DNA of 64,000 nucleotides from Gelatoporia subvermispora B. Taxonomy: Eukaryota; Basidiomycota; Agaricomycetes; Polyporales; Gelatoporiaceae. A program made the translations under genes and the position numbers. The DNA is taken from contig KB445807.1 of assembly GCA_000320605.2 (NCBI GenBank), positions 679,321-743,320 on the forward strand, written 5' to 3'. Positions 1 through 12,700 of the stretch are shown here, piece after piece. The first letter of the stretch is position 1; each line of letters begins with the position of its first letter. Under the pieces are notes generated by a model, which saw only the letters and a program-made list of their open reading frames with translations, did not search any database and was not told where the DNA came from.

Positions 1-66
1 CGACGGAGAACGTCCCCAGTGTCCTCCGAATCATCGCGCTACGCGCGGACCCCTCAGCCGCCACGC
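1..66. repeat. Dispersed repeat D, copy 1 (cut by window edge)
   Basis: About 66 bases match 6828-6890 in the same orientation. Shared blocks include GAACGTCCCCAG, TCCGAATCATCGCGCTA and CACCACGC/GCCACGC. The copy runs off the left edge, so its full length is unknown. No coding signal was seen. Confidence 0.6.
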
Positions 67-344
67 GACCCTAGCCTCTCCGCGTGCGCAGTCCGGACGC
101 GGCGCAGCCCGCTCGGGACGTCAGTGGAACCTCGCCCGCCAGCCCTACTAGACTCTTCCCATCCTCCCGCCGAATGACTCGGGCCTGCCTCGCATACGCT
201 GTCATTCGTTAAACATAATGTCGAAGACTGGGCGCACTCACGGACCCAACCGCACATGGTGTCACCCTCAGCTCGTCTACATCTCTGTATCCTCCAGCCC
301 AGTGTATCTTGCATCACGACCCTCCTTCACACCCGCGTGCCTCG

Positions 345-1860
345 TTCCTGTATTTGATACGTTTCTCGCGAGGGCCCAGAGCGAGCGCGATCGCAAGCAT
401 CAGGAACGTTCATCGTCTGCCTCTCTATCGGGGTCCGTCGGCCGTCATCCGTTGATCGAATAACTGATCGGTCCAAAATGAGGAGAGTCCTGCTGGAAGC
501 GGAAGGACACATACCATATTCAGGCCGACCGTTCACAATCTCGCTTGTCACGCTCTCGATTACTGGTACGCCATGTCCGCTCAGTCCAGCAGTACGGAGG
601 TCCGAGCTTGCGCGTCGCGCGCGGGTTCAGAGTCCTTCCGTGGACCGTTGCTGCAGCGTCTGCACCCCGATAGCGTGAGAGCTGGAGAATAGAGTCTACC
701 AGAGCATGTGGAAAGTATGGCGAGGGCATCTCGGCCTGAGGTTCACGCGGGCCGCAAAGGTGTGTGGGGCTAGAGCCCAGGACCGGGCCTCGGGGTGGTC
801 CGACGCGTTGGCAGCTGCAGTGAGCGCGAGGAAGAAGTTCAAACTGGGCGCTCAGGTCACACGCACCGACAACGTTAACGCGTTGGGCGTCGGGCGCGCG
901 TATCCTAGCTTTGTTCACTGGACTAATCCATACATTGTTCTTCCCTTTGTGAAGCCTACGGACGTCGCGACTATCACTCGTTCACTTGTGTGTTTGACGA
1001 GAGTGATCCCGCTGGGCTACGGCACTGCCAGGCACGTGAATGATCGACGTTCAACTTTGTAAACTTTCGATTTTGCTCAAAGTTCGGCAGGGTTACAATA
1101 CTAGTCGCTTTTGTTACAGCTAGACTTGGTGTACATGTATGATGTAGAACGAGGTCGAGAGGAATCACACCGGTACGTTCCACACGTCTTTCTGCACCAG
1201 CCCCGTTCTTCGCCTGGCCAACAGGAAGGGTCAACTACGGGGATATATCGAACCACCTCAAGGGAGGAGGAGATATATTACCCGGCGCGGTGGGGAAAAG
1301 GTCACGTCCCCTTGGATGCTCTGGTTCTCTCGTAGATCCTGCGTACATCTATACTGTTTGCAGGCGAGCGGATGGCGCACGCAATCTCGGCCCATCTGAC
1401 TCCATGGACATAGACGATGAATACCAGTGCTCCTGCTCGTGCGCCATACGCCTGTGTTCCTGTGTTCTCGATCCTCGTCTGCTCCGTCAAGGGCTTCCAC
1501 TCCCCAAGTACATCTAAGCGAGTCTGCATACTGCTATCCCTGATAGGCATACATCAGTTCTCATCCTGAGTGACTTGGATATGGTCCTAGGCGCAAGCGC
1601 AGGAAGAGGGGCTCTGTGGGTGACCCGGTGAGCCCCGACTTCCTTGGCTGCGGGAAGCTGTGATACACCAGTCATATCCGTGATCTACACGTCGAAATTC
1701 GATGACAGAGCACTTAAGGCGCTCGTAAAGCCAGTCACAATAGCAGCATCGCGCTTAAAGAGTACAGAGCGAACCGTCTTAACTGGGGCCTGGCAGTGAC
1801 TGTTCCTACCACGGCCTTCGAACTCCAGGTGAGCACTCCCAGTTCCTAGGCTTTTCCGGT
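345..1860 (-). repeat. Dispersed repeat A, copy A1, with a decayed host-gene fragment
   Basis: Reverse-complement copy of the segments at 17700-18640 and 24130-25460. Shared blocks include CTTCCTGTTGGCCAGGCG, GAGCAAAATCGAAAGTTT, TAGCCCAGCGGGATC and CCGATCAGTTATTCGATC. At roughly 590-740 (minus strand) it carries a decayed copy of the start of the gene at 31694: MPSPYFPHAL against MSSPYFPHVL, followed by a frame-broken stretch. Boundaries are approximate. No transposase or reverse transcriptase frame was recognised in it. Confidence 0.6.
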
Positions 1861-2789
1861 ACTGACGTATGATACATAGCCACACAATTTTGTAAATACG
1901 CTCAGACTTCCTTAAGCCATGTGGCCGAGCTGCTTCTGGATTGCGCCAATGATGACATGCTCTGCACCGAACATACTACGGAATTCCCACAACGCGGACC
2001 ACGTGTACGTGCATCCTGTGCCTTCAAGACTTGGGTAGCTGGAGGCGATGGCGAACCATGGGACGTCTACTGCATGTGTAAGTAGCGGAGCACCTGTCTG
2101 GGTATCGCTGCAGCTGCATTTGTGCATCGCACGCATATGCAGATAGTCTCCGCAGTGCGAAGTTTGGAAGAAGCAAATGACACACCATAGGGTTATGTCT
2201 TCGATCACATGTCTATTTGACAGGCCTCGTGTATCATGGCCATCGCGATGTGTAGATAATTGCCATTATACTCATCCAGTGCGCATCGCAGTAGGGGGAC
2301 ATCTATCGTGCACTGCAGAAGGTGAATTCGTGTATCGTGTGAGTAGGCGGATGTGCTGCGCAGCGTGGGTCTGAGCAGAAGTAGCTGATGCAGGATAAGT
2401 TCTGGCTGGATGCTTTCAACGATCTGAACGCGCCGCCGTAGATGACGAGTGCACTCGAACCAGGCTCCGACGAAGACACACCGTGCGACCTGATCATGTT
2501 TTTACAAATGCTCCAGAGTAATGTGAGTGTTCCGCAGCTGCGTATTCATCCCCTGCCATAGACTAATCTGCAGTATTTGTTCGGGGGTCCCCTGTGAGTG
2601 TCATGTGCTCTACCCGCGTGATCAAGATCCCGTGCCGATGTGTGCTGTACCTGACATGGTCATCGCTTCGATCGATGTGGTCCTGGACTTTACTCCGACC
2701 AACATCACCTTGGCTTAACGGACATATACGAGGCTGAAATCTCGCTTACTTGTCCAGATCTCAACCAACTCACTTCAACGACGCTAACC
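1861..2789. other. Gene-poor interval upstream of the first 4HB gene
   Basis: No convincing coding exon, RNA or repeat was recognised here. The short open frames lack splice-consistent continuation and resemble nothing else in the window. The last 100 bases are presumably the promoter and 5' UTR of the gene starting at 2790. Confidence 0.4.
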
Positions 2790-5700
2790 ATGGGCAAGAA
2801 ATCGGACGTAGCGACCGATGTTCTAGGAAATGCCATCACGGTCCTCGAGGCTCTCAAAGACGCATCAGACGCCATCTCTGCAGTCCCATGCCTTGGGGCG
2901 GTCTTCGCCGCCGCCCTGGGGTTGCTCCAGACCATAGAGGTGCGAAGCGTCGCCGGTTCAATTCACACTAGTATTGATTCCGATCGTGGTTTACAGAGAA
3001 TGAACACGTCTAACGAGAGGTGCAAACGCCTTGCGTTGCGCGCGCAAGAGCTCGCGGAGTACATCGAGAAACGGATCGCCCAGAACGTCGATGGCGTCGA
3101 CGAGGATCTCACTGCGAATCTCAACAAACTCTGCGCGTAGGCCTAGTTCAGCTTTGTGGCACCTAGGCCCAAACAAACACCCCATCAGGTTGCTCAGGTC
3201 CATTCAGACTGACGTTGAAAGTCTGAACCGGCGGAAACTTTTCGTCAAGCTTTTACAAAGCAGCAGCATCGCTGGCAAACTGGACGACCATATCGCAGCT
3301 TTAGACTCGGCGTGGCGCTCCTTCGATGTATGCTCTCTCATTGCGTCGCACAATTTACCTCAATATGAAGTCTGTAGGCCTGTTGTCTACTCAGCATAGA
3401 CCGGAAGCTCAATGAACAGAAGAATTTGGCCCTGAGCCAGGTTTGTCTTTTGCCTCGGCTTCGTCTGGCGACTTATGCTGATGAACTGATGGAATGACAG
3501 AGATTATACGACGATGAGGTACGCTACCCACATGCTCGCTGATTTGTCCCTTACTCCATCTTCAGTATCGAGTCTTTCGGTATCCGGACCTGATACCCTT
3601 TGAGGCCTGTGATGACTTCCTTCCGGAGGATGGGTATCCCCATGGGGCAATGCTAGCACACTGGGGAAACCAGGTTGTGGTAAAGCGTATACTACGAGCC
3701 CATAATGCAGAACGAGTGTGTATTCTGCATTCGCACAGATTTAACGGTGATTGACGTCATATCTATTCTAGCCGGATGTTAAAGCAATATGTAAACGCTA
3801 TCCTCCAGTGTATGTCAAGTCACTGGGCGCCCCCATGCAATGCAATGATGATGAGCGTTCTATACTCACAGGACTCACCCGCGCATTGCGAAAGTGTTGG
3901 GTTACTCTGATTCTATTCTAGAAGAGCCATACTATGTCATTTACACCGGTGAGATGAGAATAGCATGATTGGTCGCGCCTTTCAAGTTTGATTGGCTTCT
4001 TCATAGAAGGAAGACCAGTCCAGGATTATTTGAGCGACATAACGGATACGAAGGCCATCTTACGATTTTGGCTACAATCTGTGAGTACTGTATGAAAATT
4101 ACATCTATGATATATTGAAGTCGCTGTATTGGAATGTTGCAGTTGCTTGATTTCAAAGTATGCCTCCCTCCGCAGAAATTATCCTCATTAAAGTAACCTT
4201 GACGTTCTTCGCAAGAGTGCGTATACCTACCTCACCAAGGAGGAGGACCGGGCTATTGTTTCCGGTGGATCTAGCGGCCACATTATATCTCTGTCAACTA
4301 CTCGTGTGGACGCGACCAACAGATTATTATTTAGTGCTGACGACGCGAGGGATCGTTTCTATCAACTCCTCATGTTTTGGCAGTATCATTACTCTTATGT
4401 AAGTTAAATCTTTTCATAAATGTCGGTGCTCACGCTTCTCCTGTAGTATTTACAACATAGCAAAATGTCACATTTCTTCTGTAAGGCCCCCTTCCTCAAC
4501 GTCAAAATGATACTGGCTTAACCATCTATCAAAGCTTTTCAGCCTGTGGATGCAACATTGCTTCAGACATGTCTCTCCGCTCTTCAAAATAATACACGCG
4601 CTCCAGACTTCGACCATCTGGAGCTGTACCACTTCACGTGGGATCTGCCACACGAGTCTTCTGTATCCGTACGGCTTGGAGATTTCGGCTACATGACCAA
4701 GGACCGCCAATTCATCCATCTCGGCAATATTGTTGATATCATATCTGCTCTGAATGGTGGACCTCTGTCGGACTCGGAGATTTGGGAGGACTTTACAAGT
4801 TCACACTCATGCCTGCGCAAGCAGGATGTCAAGGACCGTTTCTCCGGTATACGGTATGAGTTTGTTTTGAGACTAGAACTCCTGGGACTACCTGACCGTG
4901 CGCAATGTCTTTGGATAGGTATACACCAGATACTGATTCTCAGTGGGGCCATGCGAACTGTCGTAAGATGGTCCGTCTTGTGGACAGGTGGCTACAGCTT
5001 TTCTGGAACCACGTGGTGCATTTCGCCGCTCAAAAAGACATTGCTCTCCATGATATCGTCATCGGTGAGTACGCCATGCCTGTCCGCAGGTACAATAGTA
5101 TGGGTATTGATCCGCAGACTGCAGCATATTGGTTTCTTCAGAATAACGAAGTAAAGTGGTACAGACGTAGATGTGCAGGATGTCGGGAACGAGTGCCGCA
5201 ATGCCAAACTTGCCATGGGGGCGAGTCCTCTTCCGGGATATACAGGACGGAGTATGTGCGCGACTCTTCAGGCGACGAGTTTGAGTTTGAGGTCAGCGAC
5301 ATGGTCCAGAGCAATCTATCCGACTCTGCGCCTTGTACGTATACATCAAGCCCTGTATACGCGACGCGACGACTGAAAACAGCTTGACACAACCTAGTTT
5401 CCCTAGACCTATACTTCCACTTGACGCATGCGAGTAACGGCGTATATAAGCGCGGAAGTCTCATGCCGTGGGGCTACTGGTCTCTGGATCCGGAACCCTG
5501 CCCCGGCCCGTGGCCAGACATTGTGTCGGATAACTTCCACGTAGTTCAACGCAGGACTAGGTGAGCGCGCTTCTCAATCAGCTTCCGCGCAGATTCGTAT
5601 ATTAAATTGCCTCACATTGGGTCTAGTGTCCACTGGCAATTCCTGCCGCCTCTTGAGGCCGCAATGCTGACATATATGAAAGGGTACAAGCTACCACATC

Positions 5701-5822
5701 TCCCGTTCTATGCCCATACAACCCGCAGCACCCCCGAGATCACGTGGGACTGGCACAAATTGATGTCTGTTATGTCTGCAACCAAGCGTACACGAGTTGA
5801 GCGATCCTGCATGCTCACATGA
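2790..5822 (+). CDS. 4HB (MLKL/HeLo-like) plus pseudokinase protein, apparently intact (M1)
   Basis: A multi-exon gene can be followed in frame to a TGA at 5820. Early exons are 2790-2939, 2997-3136, 3198-3327, 3378-3440 and 3501-3518. The N-terminus (MGKKSD..DVLGNA, VPCLGAVF) and two further helical exons ending ALDSAWRSFD and ACCLLSIDRKL resemble the four-helix bundle of MLKL/HeLo death proteins. A kinase-like lobe follows: beta-3 VVVKRI keeps the lysine, an alpha-C-like helix leads to THPRIAKVLGYS, and a hinge-like YYVIYTEGRP follows. No HRD catalytic loop is visible (LYHFTWDLPHES in its place), although VRLGDFG is kept. Next come a conserved helical segment (IALHDIVIG) and a C-terminal block with GYWSLDPEPCPGPWPD. 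The fold assignment is an inference from pattern. By family analogy it would be a membrane-directed cell-death or signalling protein. The exon chain is read by eye, and small microexons could be misplaced. Confidence 0.7.
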
Positions 5823-7380
5823 GCCTCACCTCCCCGTACACCGCCGAGTCTCAGCTTTCGGATAGACTCCCTTTATTTACGTCTCCTGTTCACACCAGGC
5901 TTGATCCTCATATGCCAGTATTTCACTTCACATACAATGCTTGAACGTTCAGCACTTCGAACGAGCCTGACTCGGGGTAGAAAACCAGCGTGTGGGCCAG
6001 TGTGCGATGTTCCGCGAATCGGGGCCGCATGACGAGAGGGATCCGTGGCTCGCGAGCTACGGACCCTCGCTGTAGGCGCTGCGTCTCGCAGACCGTCCAT
6101 GCACACCAAAGCTACACGTGAATGCTGTGCCTCGTCGGATACTGCGCGAATCTTGCAGCTCAATTGCCTGGTGGCAGGGACTGACTACGGTGACAATGTG
6201 TACCACCCCTGGAGGCTGCCCTGAGCGCCTACGCGAGTTGCATCGAGCTGCAATGAAGTGCCACATTTTGCACTCGCAAACGCTGCACCCCTCATGATAA
6301 GCACTGGGATGGGGTCTGTGGCACTTGTGAGCAAGATATGTAGATGGGACGATTTTTGCGAGCACTAATTCGTGCGGTTTCTCAGTCCATGACCAGCTTT
6401 CTCGTCCTTCAGTGTATCTCGAGCTTTGCTCTGCTCCGAAAATATTCATGTGGTTCGTTCCGCTGTATACGAAATGCGTTTCAGACCTTCCGGCAGATCG
6501 GGATATCGTACATCGATTCTCCACTGTACCAACCCCTCAGACCTCGAAGCCGTCAACATGGACAGATACCCTGTGCCACATGCAGCAGTCGGATATCCAC
6601 CTCCATCCTCCGTATCTCCGGAGCCTTGCACACCCACGACCACTGCACATCTTGCCGGCCTGAGAACGACACGCACGGGTACAGACAAGTTGGCACATCT
6701 TTCGTTTCGCAGGCATCCCGATGTTCGTCGTTCCCTAGAGGACACACGAGTACAGTAATCCTCGGGCCACATCACGCATCCGGTCCGCTACATATATATA
6801 TATATATCGAAATTTGCCACGCCGGGAGACGAACGTCCCCAGCTTACTCCGAATCATCGCGCTATGCGCGAGTCCTTCAGGCACCACGCATGACTGTGAT
6901 ACCAGAACGTCGTGGCAGAGACTTGTCCCGTGAAGACCGGTTACGGGATCTCATTGTCACGTATAGCCTACATCCGACAGACGTATCGAAGGCTCTGCGT
7001 GTGTGCTTGGGTGCACATCTCACCAGCATACCAAATCCAACAGCACGTTGACAACACGCGCCTCGAGTCTCGACGCGATGCCGAGATCGAAGAAAGTGGC
7101 ATATCCCGCTCAGGTAACGCAATACCTCCCCCGAACGATTCAATGCACCGCACGCGCCGCCTCACTCCCCACCCCGAGCGCACACCTGGATTACGATCCT
7201 CGAGACCGCGAAAGTCGAAGCCCCGGGAGCGGAGGGCCAACCTGCATCGTAAATCCGCAGTATTCCGAGATGATCGAAACATATCGACGGTCCGACCCCA
7301 GCACACGCGGTCCCCCACGCACCGGCCTCTCACGAGACACACTCGCGCCCAGCCCCACGCCGCCTCCCACTCCAAGCGCA
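5823..7380. other. Intergenic interval with repeat D copy 2
   Basis: No gene was recognised. It holds an (AT)n microsatellite near 6793-6807 and a second copy of repeat D at 6828-6890, matching the first 66 bases of the window. The long overlapping frames at 6.3-7.8 kb are low-complexity and proline/arginine-rich on both strands, as expected of GC-rich non-coding DNA. Confidence 0.45.
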
Positions 7381-7456
7381 CCCAAGACCCAAGACCCAAG
7401 ACCCAAGACCCAAAACCCAAGACCCAAGACCCAAGACCCAAAACCCAAAACTCAAG
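7381..7456. repeat. CCCAAGA/CCCAAAA minisatellite
   Basis: About ten tandem 7-base units of CCCAAGA with interspersed CCCAAAA variants. The reverse complement is TCTTGGG/TTTTGGG. An AACCCTAAA motif occurs just downstream near 7485. It is not a coding repeat. It resembles a decayed telomere-like tract only loosely. Confidence 0.8.
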
Positions 7457-7919
7457 GACCCGCGAACCCCCAATTCCAATTCCAAACCCTAAAGCCCGCG
7501 CCCAGGCACACCAGGCACACCGCCTCAAGCTCAAGTCCCAGGCACCGCCCACGCTCGGCCCCGGCAATGTCGCCTCTGCACTGTGCGCACCTACTTACCC
7601 ACCCACCCCGCTCGCGCGCATGTGCGCCTGTCACAGACGCCATCCAAGTCAGACGGACGTCATGCGGTACGTCCACGCGACGCGCGCGTACGAGGCCGTG
7701 CACATCGGTTTTATGATGTACTTCCATAGCATATCCCAGATTCAAAATTCAAACGCTGAGCCTACTTTCCTTCAGTGCTGAGAGCGACAGTACTAGCAGC
7801 TCGCACCATTCACTCGGGCTAGAGGGACGAGCACGAGCGCGCGGACAAATCTAAAATCCAGATCGACCTCGGCACACCGGGACAATAATCTGTCAAAGAA
7901 AGCACCTTGTTCTGTGTTT

Positions 7920-8660
7920 GAATAAACGTATCATATCGTGAGGGTCATAACGTCGAGCACAGCATGCACAAGCAGGGGAAGCGATGGACACGAAGCAGGA
8001 AGGACAGGACGGGCGGGCATGGTACGGGTATGAGTATGGACGGCGGGCATGGGGCCGGAGGAGACATGGAACACGGGGTGCGGCGGGAGGAGGCATGGGA
8101 CACGGAGGAAAAGAGGACAAGGGACCGGAGGAGACATGGAACACGGAAGGATGAAGGAGGTACGATGAGCGAGTGCGGAGCAAGACGACGGCGTGAAGCA
8201 AAGGCAAAGTGATATGCGAGGCGACAAAACTGGCGAAGCGGTTGGTTGAGATTGCGAGCGAAGCGGCGGTGCATAATTGCAGACGCCCGTGGGATGGGGC
8301 GCGTGATGCACAGAACGATTGATGGGGTATCGGGGCGCGTGCGCGGGCGCGAATGTGGGCGAAGAATAGTCGTAAGCGTGAGCGTGAGGGAGGCAATCCA
8401 GAGATCCAGAGCGGGCTTGAGCAGTGCGATGCGATGCGGAGACGTGCGACGTGTGGGCGGGCGGGAGACGGGCGATGACTGAGTATATGCGCGGGTGGGT
8501 GAGCGCAAGTGAGTGTATGCGCATGCCGAGACGCGGGTGGGTATATTCGGCACAGCGCCGGGCTTCAAACGAACGTAGTCGCCGAGTCGTCACCAACCCG
8601 CTCACTGCACCGCCGCCGTCGCGACCTGCGCGCTCTGCAGCAGCGCGGCCGAGCTGCGCC
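7920..8660 (-). repeat. Dispersed repeat B, parental copy: 3' flank of the 8.6 kb gene
   Basis: The region just downstream of the stop codon of the gene at 8602-9762, together with its last codons, recurs at 19400-20060 and 25740-26400. Shared blocks include GAGCAGTGCGATGCGATGCGG (as its reverse complement in the copies) and the GTGCATGCTGTGCTCGACGTTAT region near 7950. It is non-coding, purine-biased and GC-rich. This copy is called parental because only here is it joined to an intact reading frame. Confidence 0.55.
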
Positions 8661-9762
8661 GCCTAAAGCGCTGCGTGAGGTCGCGCGCCTTGCCCCTCCA
8701 CCCGTCCTCCCCGCGCGCCCTCTCTCTTTCCCTCTCCTCCGCAAACACCACCGCGCTCACCTCTTCCTCGATGCGCTCCTCCCCACTCCCGCTTCTGCTC
8801 CCGCTCCTGCTCCGCCCCGACGCATCGCTCGTTCGCACAGAAACAGTGGTGCTCGTCGACTGCACCGACACGCCGATCACCAGCGGCTGCTGGCTCGCAA
8901 ACACCGTCATCGCGGGCGCAGGCGTCGGCGGCGCGCTCTTCGTCAGACTCAGCCGCCGCGCAATCGCGCGCCCGATGCTCGCCGAGAGCGTAGGCTTGCC
9001 TACAATGGTCGCGACCTGCGTGACGTGCACTGCCGCGTCCTCATCCGCGCGCGAGACAGGGTCCGACGCCGACGCAAACGAGTCGACGGACTCGCCCTGC
9101 CCCGCGCTGGTGGATGGGGACGCGCCGTTGCGGACCCTGTAGAAAGTGGACTTGCGCGCGGCGAAGGACGGGCTGCGCTCGAGCTCCGCGGGCGTCGGCG
9201 TGCGCAGTGGGTCCGCAGCAGGGCTGTCTGCTCTCTGCGCGTGGGGATCAGGAACCGTTAATTGAATATGGGAGAGAAAAGGCATACAGAGGCAGATGCG
9301 GATAGAGGTACGGGCGAGGTCTGGCCCTGGCCGAAGCGGGAGATGGTGATGCTTCCACGGCGCCGCTCGCGCTCGCGAATGGTCGCCTGCCGCTCGGCGG
9401 CGGCCTCTTCCTCGGCGCGGCGCTCGCTCTCGGCTTCAAGTTTTGAGAAGATCTGTGCGGGGGGACGATACAAGCAGAACGAAGGTGTCGTGAAGGGGCG
9501 GCATGACGGGCACAAAATGTAGTACACAATTTGTGATCCGTAGGCAAAGACGGATGAAACAGAGATGGGAACAGTGGGGCGGTGAGGGGGAACAAGCAGA
9601 AAGCCGTGAGCGGGGCCCCGCGCGATGGACAGTTGGGTGACGCACCTGCTCTATTATCTCTGCGCGACTCTCGTCGATGTCCGTGGTCATCGGCGCAGAC
9701 GCGGGCTCGCACTCTTTCGGCGCGGTGGTGGTCGACTGGATTTCTAGCTCCGTTGTGGACAT
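8602..9762 (-). CDS. Hypothetical low-complexity protein, 296 aa, three exons
   Basis: Exons 9762-9646, 9452-9312 and 9234-8602 join in frame through GT-AG introns of about 193 and 77 nt, giving 296 residues. The N-terminus is Ser/Thr-rich (MSTTELEIQS). The second exon encodes a charged helix rich in Glu/Ala/Arg (FSKLEAESERRAEEEAAAER), likely coiled coil. The last exon has a Pro/Ser-rich stretch, a possible conserved core (VTQVATIVGKPTLSASIGRA), a Ser/Arg repeat and a basic C-terminus (RDLTQRFRRRSSAALLQSAQ). No signal peptide or membrane segment was seen and no family is recognised. Decayed copies of its 3' half occur at 18907-19463 and, as a short stub, near 25745. Confidence 0.7.
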
Positions 9763-12700
9763 CTTGTAATGCTAACGCAGAGAGGGGAGACGGCGGCGGC
9801 GGCGGCGGATGCAGACCTGGCGACGGGTGTTGGCGAAATGCTGGGGGAGAGAAGAGGGGAGCGGTCAGAGGGAGGTTGGCGCGCAGGGTGTTGTATTTGA
9901 AGGAAGAGGACTGGGAGGGTGAGAACAGAAGACTGATACGCTCGCCCGACTCGTCTTGTTGGCGTCTGCCGCTCTCGTCTGCTGGGGAAGCGACTGATGC
10001 ATCACGTCCCGCCCAATTCTGGCAGCCCAGCCTACCACCGGCCTCCAGCGGCGAGCGGCGAGCGGCATGCTGCGTGCCCATTCCTGCACCTCCCAGACTC
10101 GTCCCCCTCCGCCAGCCAATCGCCGCGCGCGCTGCAGACGTTCCACGAGAAGGCGCAAACAAGGGCGCTGCCACTCGCGCCACGCGCCACCACGATCGAC
10201 CGCCCCCACCTGGCCCGCCGCCTGCCGAGATGCGCCCCAGATCCCCGCCGTCCGCCATTGGCCCCCGGAGCGTGCCGCGCGCGGAGCCCCAATCGGCGCA
10301 CGCCACCGGCGCTCGGCCGCGCTCGCGCCCCCGATCTCTGGTTGGTCGTTTCGCCGACGGACAGCGACGTCCACAGTCGACGTGTCTCGCCTCTCGCGAG
10401 CGCGGACTCCGCACGGCGGCGCCTGCCTCGCCATCGGATTCTGATGCGCCCCGGCACGCGACGCGCAACGCCCCCCCTGCAGACGGCCCTAGCCTGGGCC
10501 CGCTCGCATGCACACCAGACACAACACGCTAACGCGAAGACGGGGCGGAACGCGCGCGGCACAGCGAGGCTAGCGTCGAGGAACAGCGGAGCGTTCCGCA
10601 CAAAGCAGGACAAAACACCGGCGTGCGCGTTGCCCTGCGGGACGAGAAAGGATGCGCAAGTCCTGCCTACCTGCGCTTAGCACGACGCTACGTAACGGCT
10701 AGCCGAAAGTCGACTGGAGGTTCTTTGCGCTGCGAGCGAGCCAATCAGCGCCGTGGCACGTCGCCCACGGACAATTTTCGCGCACCTGGATACGAAAATT
10801 GCGAACGCACTCGATTCGCAGGGGCGAGCGGGTAGATATGCGCGAGCTCTAGGCCGCGCATCGGAGTCGGGGAGGACGCACTGCAGCGATGAATCTCGTC
10901 CAGCACAGGTATATGTGGGGACGACCCCACAGAAGTCGGTCGGAGTGCAAAGAGAGACTTTCCGTATCAGGTATCTTCCTCTCCTCAACGAGAAAGGTGG
11001 GATGATGTCAGTAACGCGTTCTGCTGTCGTGCGTCATGCACCCGATCGCAGCCCCAGTCCCGTCCTAATCGGGACGACAGGAACCTCGTAAAGCTCTCCA
11101 GTGGTCCCCTTAATTTGCAGACAATTCGCAGACTCAGGTCGCATCAGTCCCATCGAAACGAGTAATTCGCTGCCTCGTCCCGTACGCAGGCTACACGACT
11201 GCCCACGCATCACAAACCCTCCACCCCAATCGCCCACGCGCACTTTAAACTTGACTCCACAGACAGACCCATCCTACCGTCGCGCCGGCACCACAGCTCC
11301 GCGTCGCGCCCGCTGCGCACACGGCTCGCCACCTCGAAGCACCGTCGGGCCTCGGCGTGTCGGCGCGTCGGCGCGTCGGCAGCCGCTGGCCGGCTCGAGC
11401 CTCGGAGGGCCGCACCCCCGGCGCTGCTCGCTCCGGTCTCTGCTCGCCTCGTCTCGCGTGTGCACAGGGCGCAGGCGCTGTCCCGCGAAGGAACGCGCCG
11501 CGCCCGGGTCTGGCCTGCGGTCCATTCTAATTTCTCGCGCCCGGTCGTCCGGATTTCGTGCAAGCTCTCTTCTCTTCTGGAAACTCGCTTCTGGTTTCTT
11601 GTGTCGAGCGTCTCTTGTGGTGTCTTGTCTCGGTGATGTGGGCTATGATAATTCTGGGGAACAACTGCCGAGAGCCTAGAATATGAGGACAAGCCTGATG
11701 CTGGGTGTCTATCTTCCTGGCGCGCTGTCCGATCCCAGCTCGCGTCGGGAACAGACGCGCCCTCGCACGAGCCAGCGACCGCCGACGACGCCCGGGCACT
11801 CTCGTCTCTATGCAGAGCAGAGCAGACCCATCCTCCGCATATCAGCCCTTCGCACCGCCGTCCAGACTCCAGACCCTGCAGACCTGCAAACCACTCACAG
11901 ACAGACAATTCGAAGGAAGCTGGGGATGTTATTCGCCGCCCGGCCCCAGAGCGGTGATTCCGACATATACCGCGTTGGGCGCGTGGCGTAGCCCGAGGCC
12001 CGGCTGTGTTTCCTCTGAGGGAAATACCGTTCGATGCAGAGGGAACTGCCGTTCGATGCATGCGAATCGAAAGAGGCGCAATTTTGTCCGTGTCCGTGTG
12101 TGTTGGTGTCAGATCGGTGAGATGTATGGTGATCGCGGACGTGCATGACTCGAGCTGAAGGGAAATAGTCAGTCGACAGACGAACGGGACATGTCTTTCA
12201 TTCCGAAGGCTTCGGCGTTCGAGTCATTGGTTCGGTGTATAATTGATAGCCCGATCTGCAGGAAGGTTCGGATTTGTATTTCGTATACGACATGAAGCAA
12301 AATATTGACATATGCCCTTCAAGCACAGCATAAAGAATCGGAGTATAGAGGAGTAATCGAGATACGTGCAAGTACGAGATACATGGAAGTACAAGAAGGT
12401 TGGGCATGACTCGAGGGCTTGTATAGAATCGTACTCACAGAATCGTTTTACACACGTATCCTGGATCCCAGATCTCGCGGACATGTTTTGAGCGCATGAC
12501 ACAAGGGGTGTAATGTTCGTGAGCACATAACGAGAGACAACTTACATGAAGATAGGCCACAGAAAGATGCATCTGATCATAGTGCGTGTGCTCGTCAGGA
12601 ACTGTTCAACGTACAGACATGCATACCATGGACACATCGTAGTGACGTTCGGTTGGATCGACAGTGAGCTCAATGTAGGCCGGCAAATTCGACACTTTGG

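Noticed and set aside
6344..7781. Frames of 235, 237 and 289 codons around the CCCAAGA tract
   Set aside because: They arise from a 7-base tandem repeat that stays open in several frames, and from GC-rich composition.
7893..8605. Three overlapping minus-strand frames of 167-224 codons downstream of the 8.6 kb gene
   Set aside because: They are Pro/Ser/His-rich and open in all three frames of the same strand, which is typical of pyrimidine-rich non-coding DNA; the region is the repeated 3' flank.
9248..10532. Long open frames on both strands (up to 424 codons)
   Set aside because: They overlap each other and the exons of the 8.6 kb gene, are Arg/Ala/Pro-rich as expected for very GC-rich DNA, and show no domain or splice structure.
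11101..12061. 283-codon minus-strand and 192-codon plus-strand frames
   Set aside because: They overlap antiparallel, have low-complexity composition and resemble nothing recognisable; neither has supporting context.
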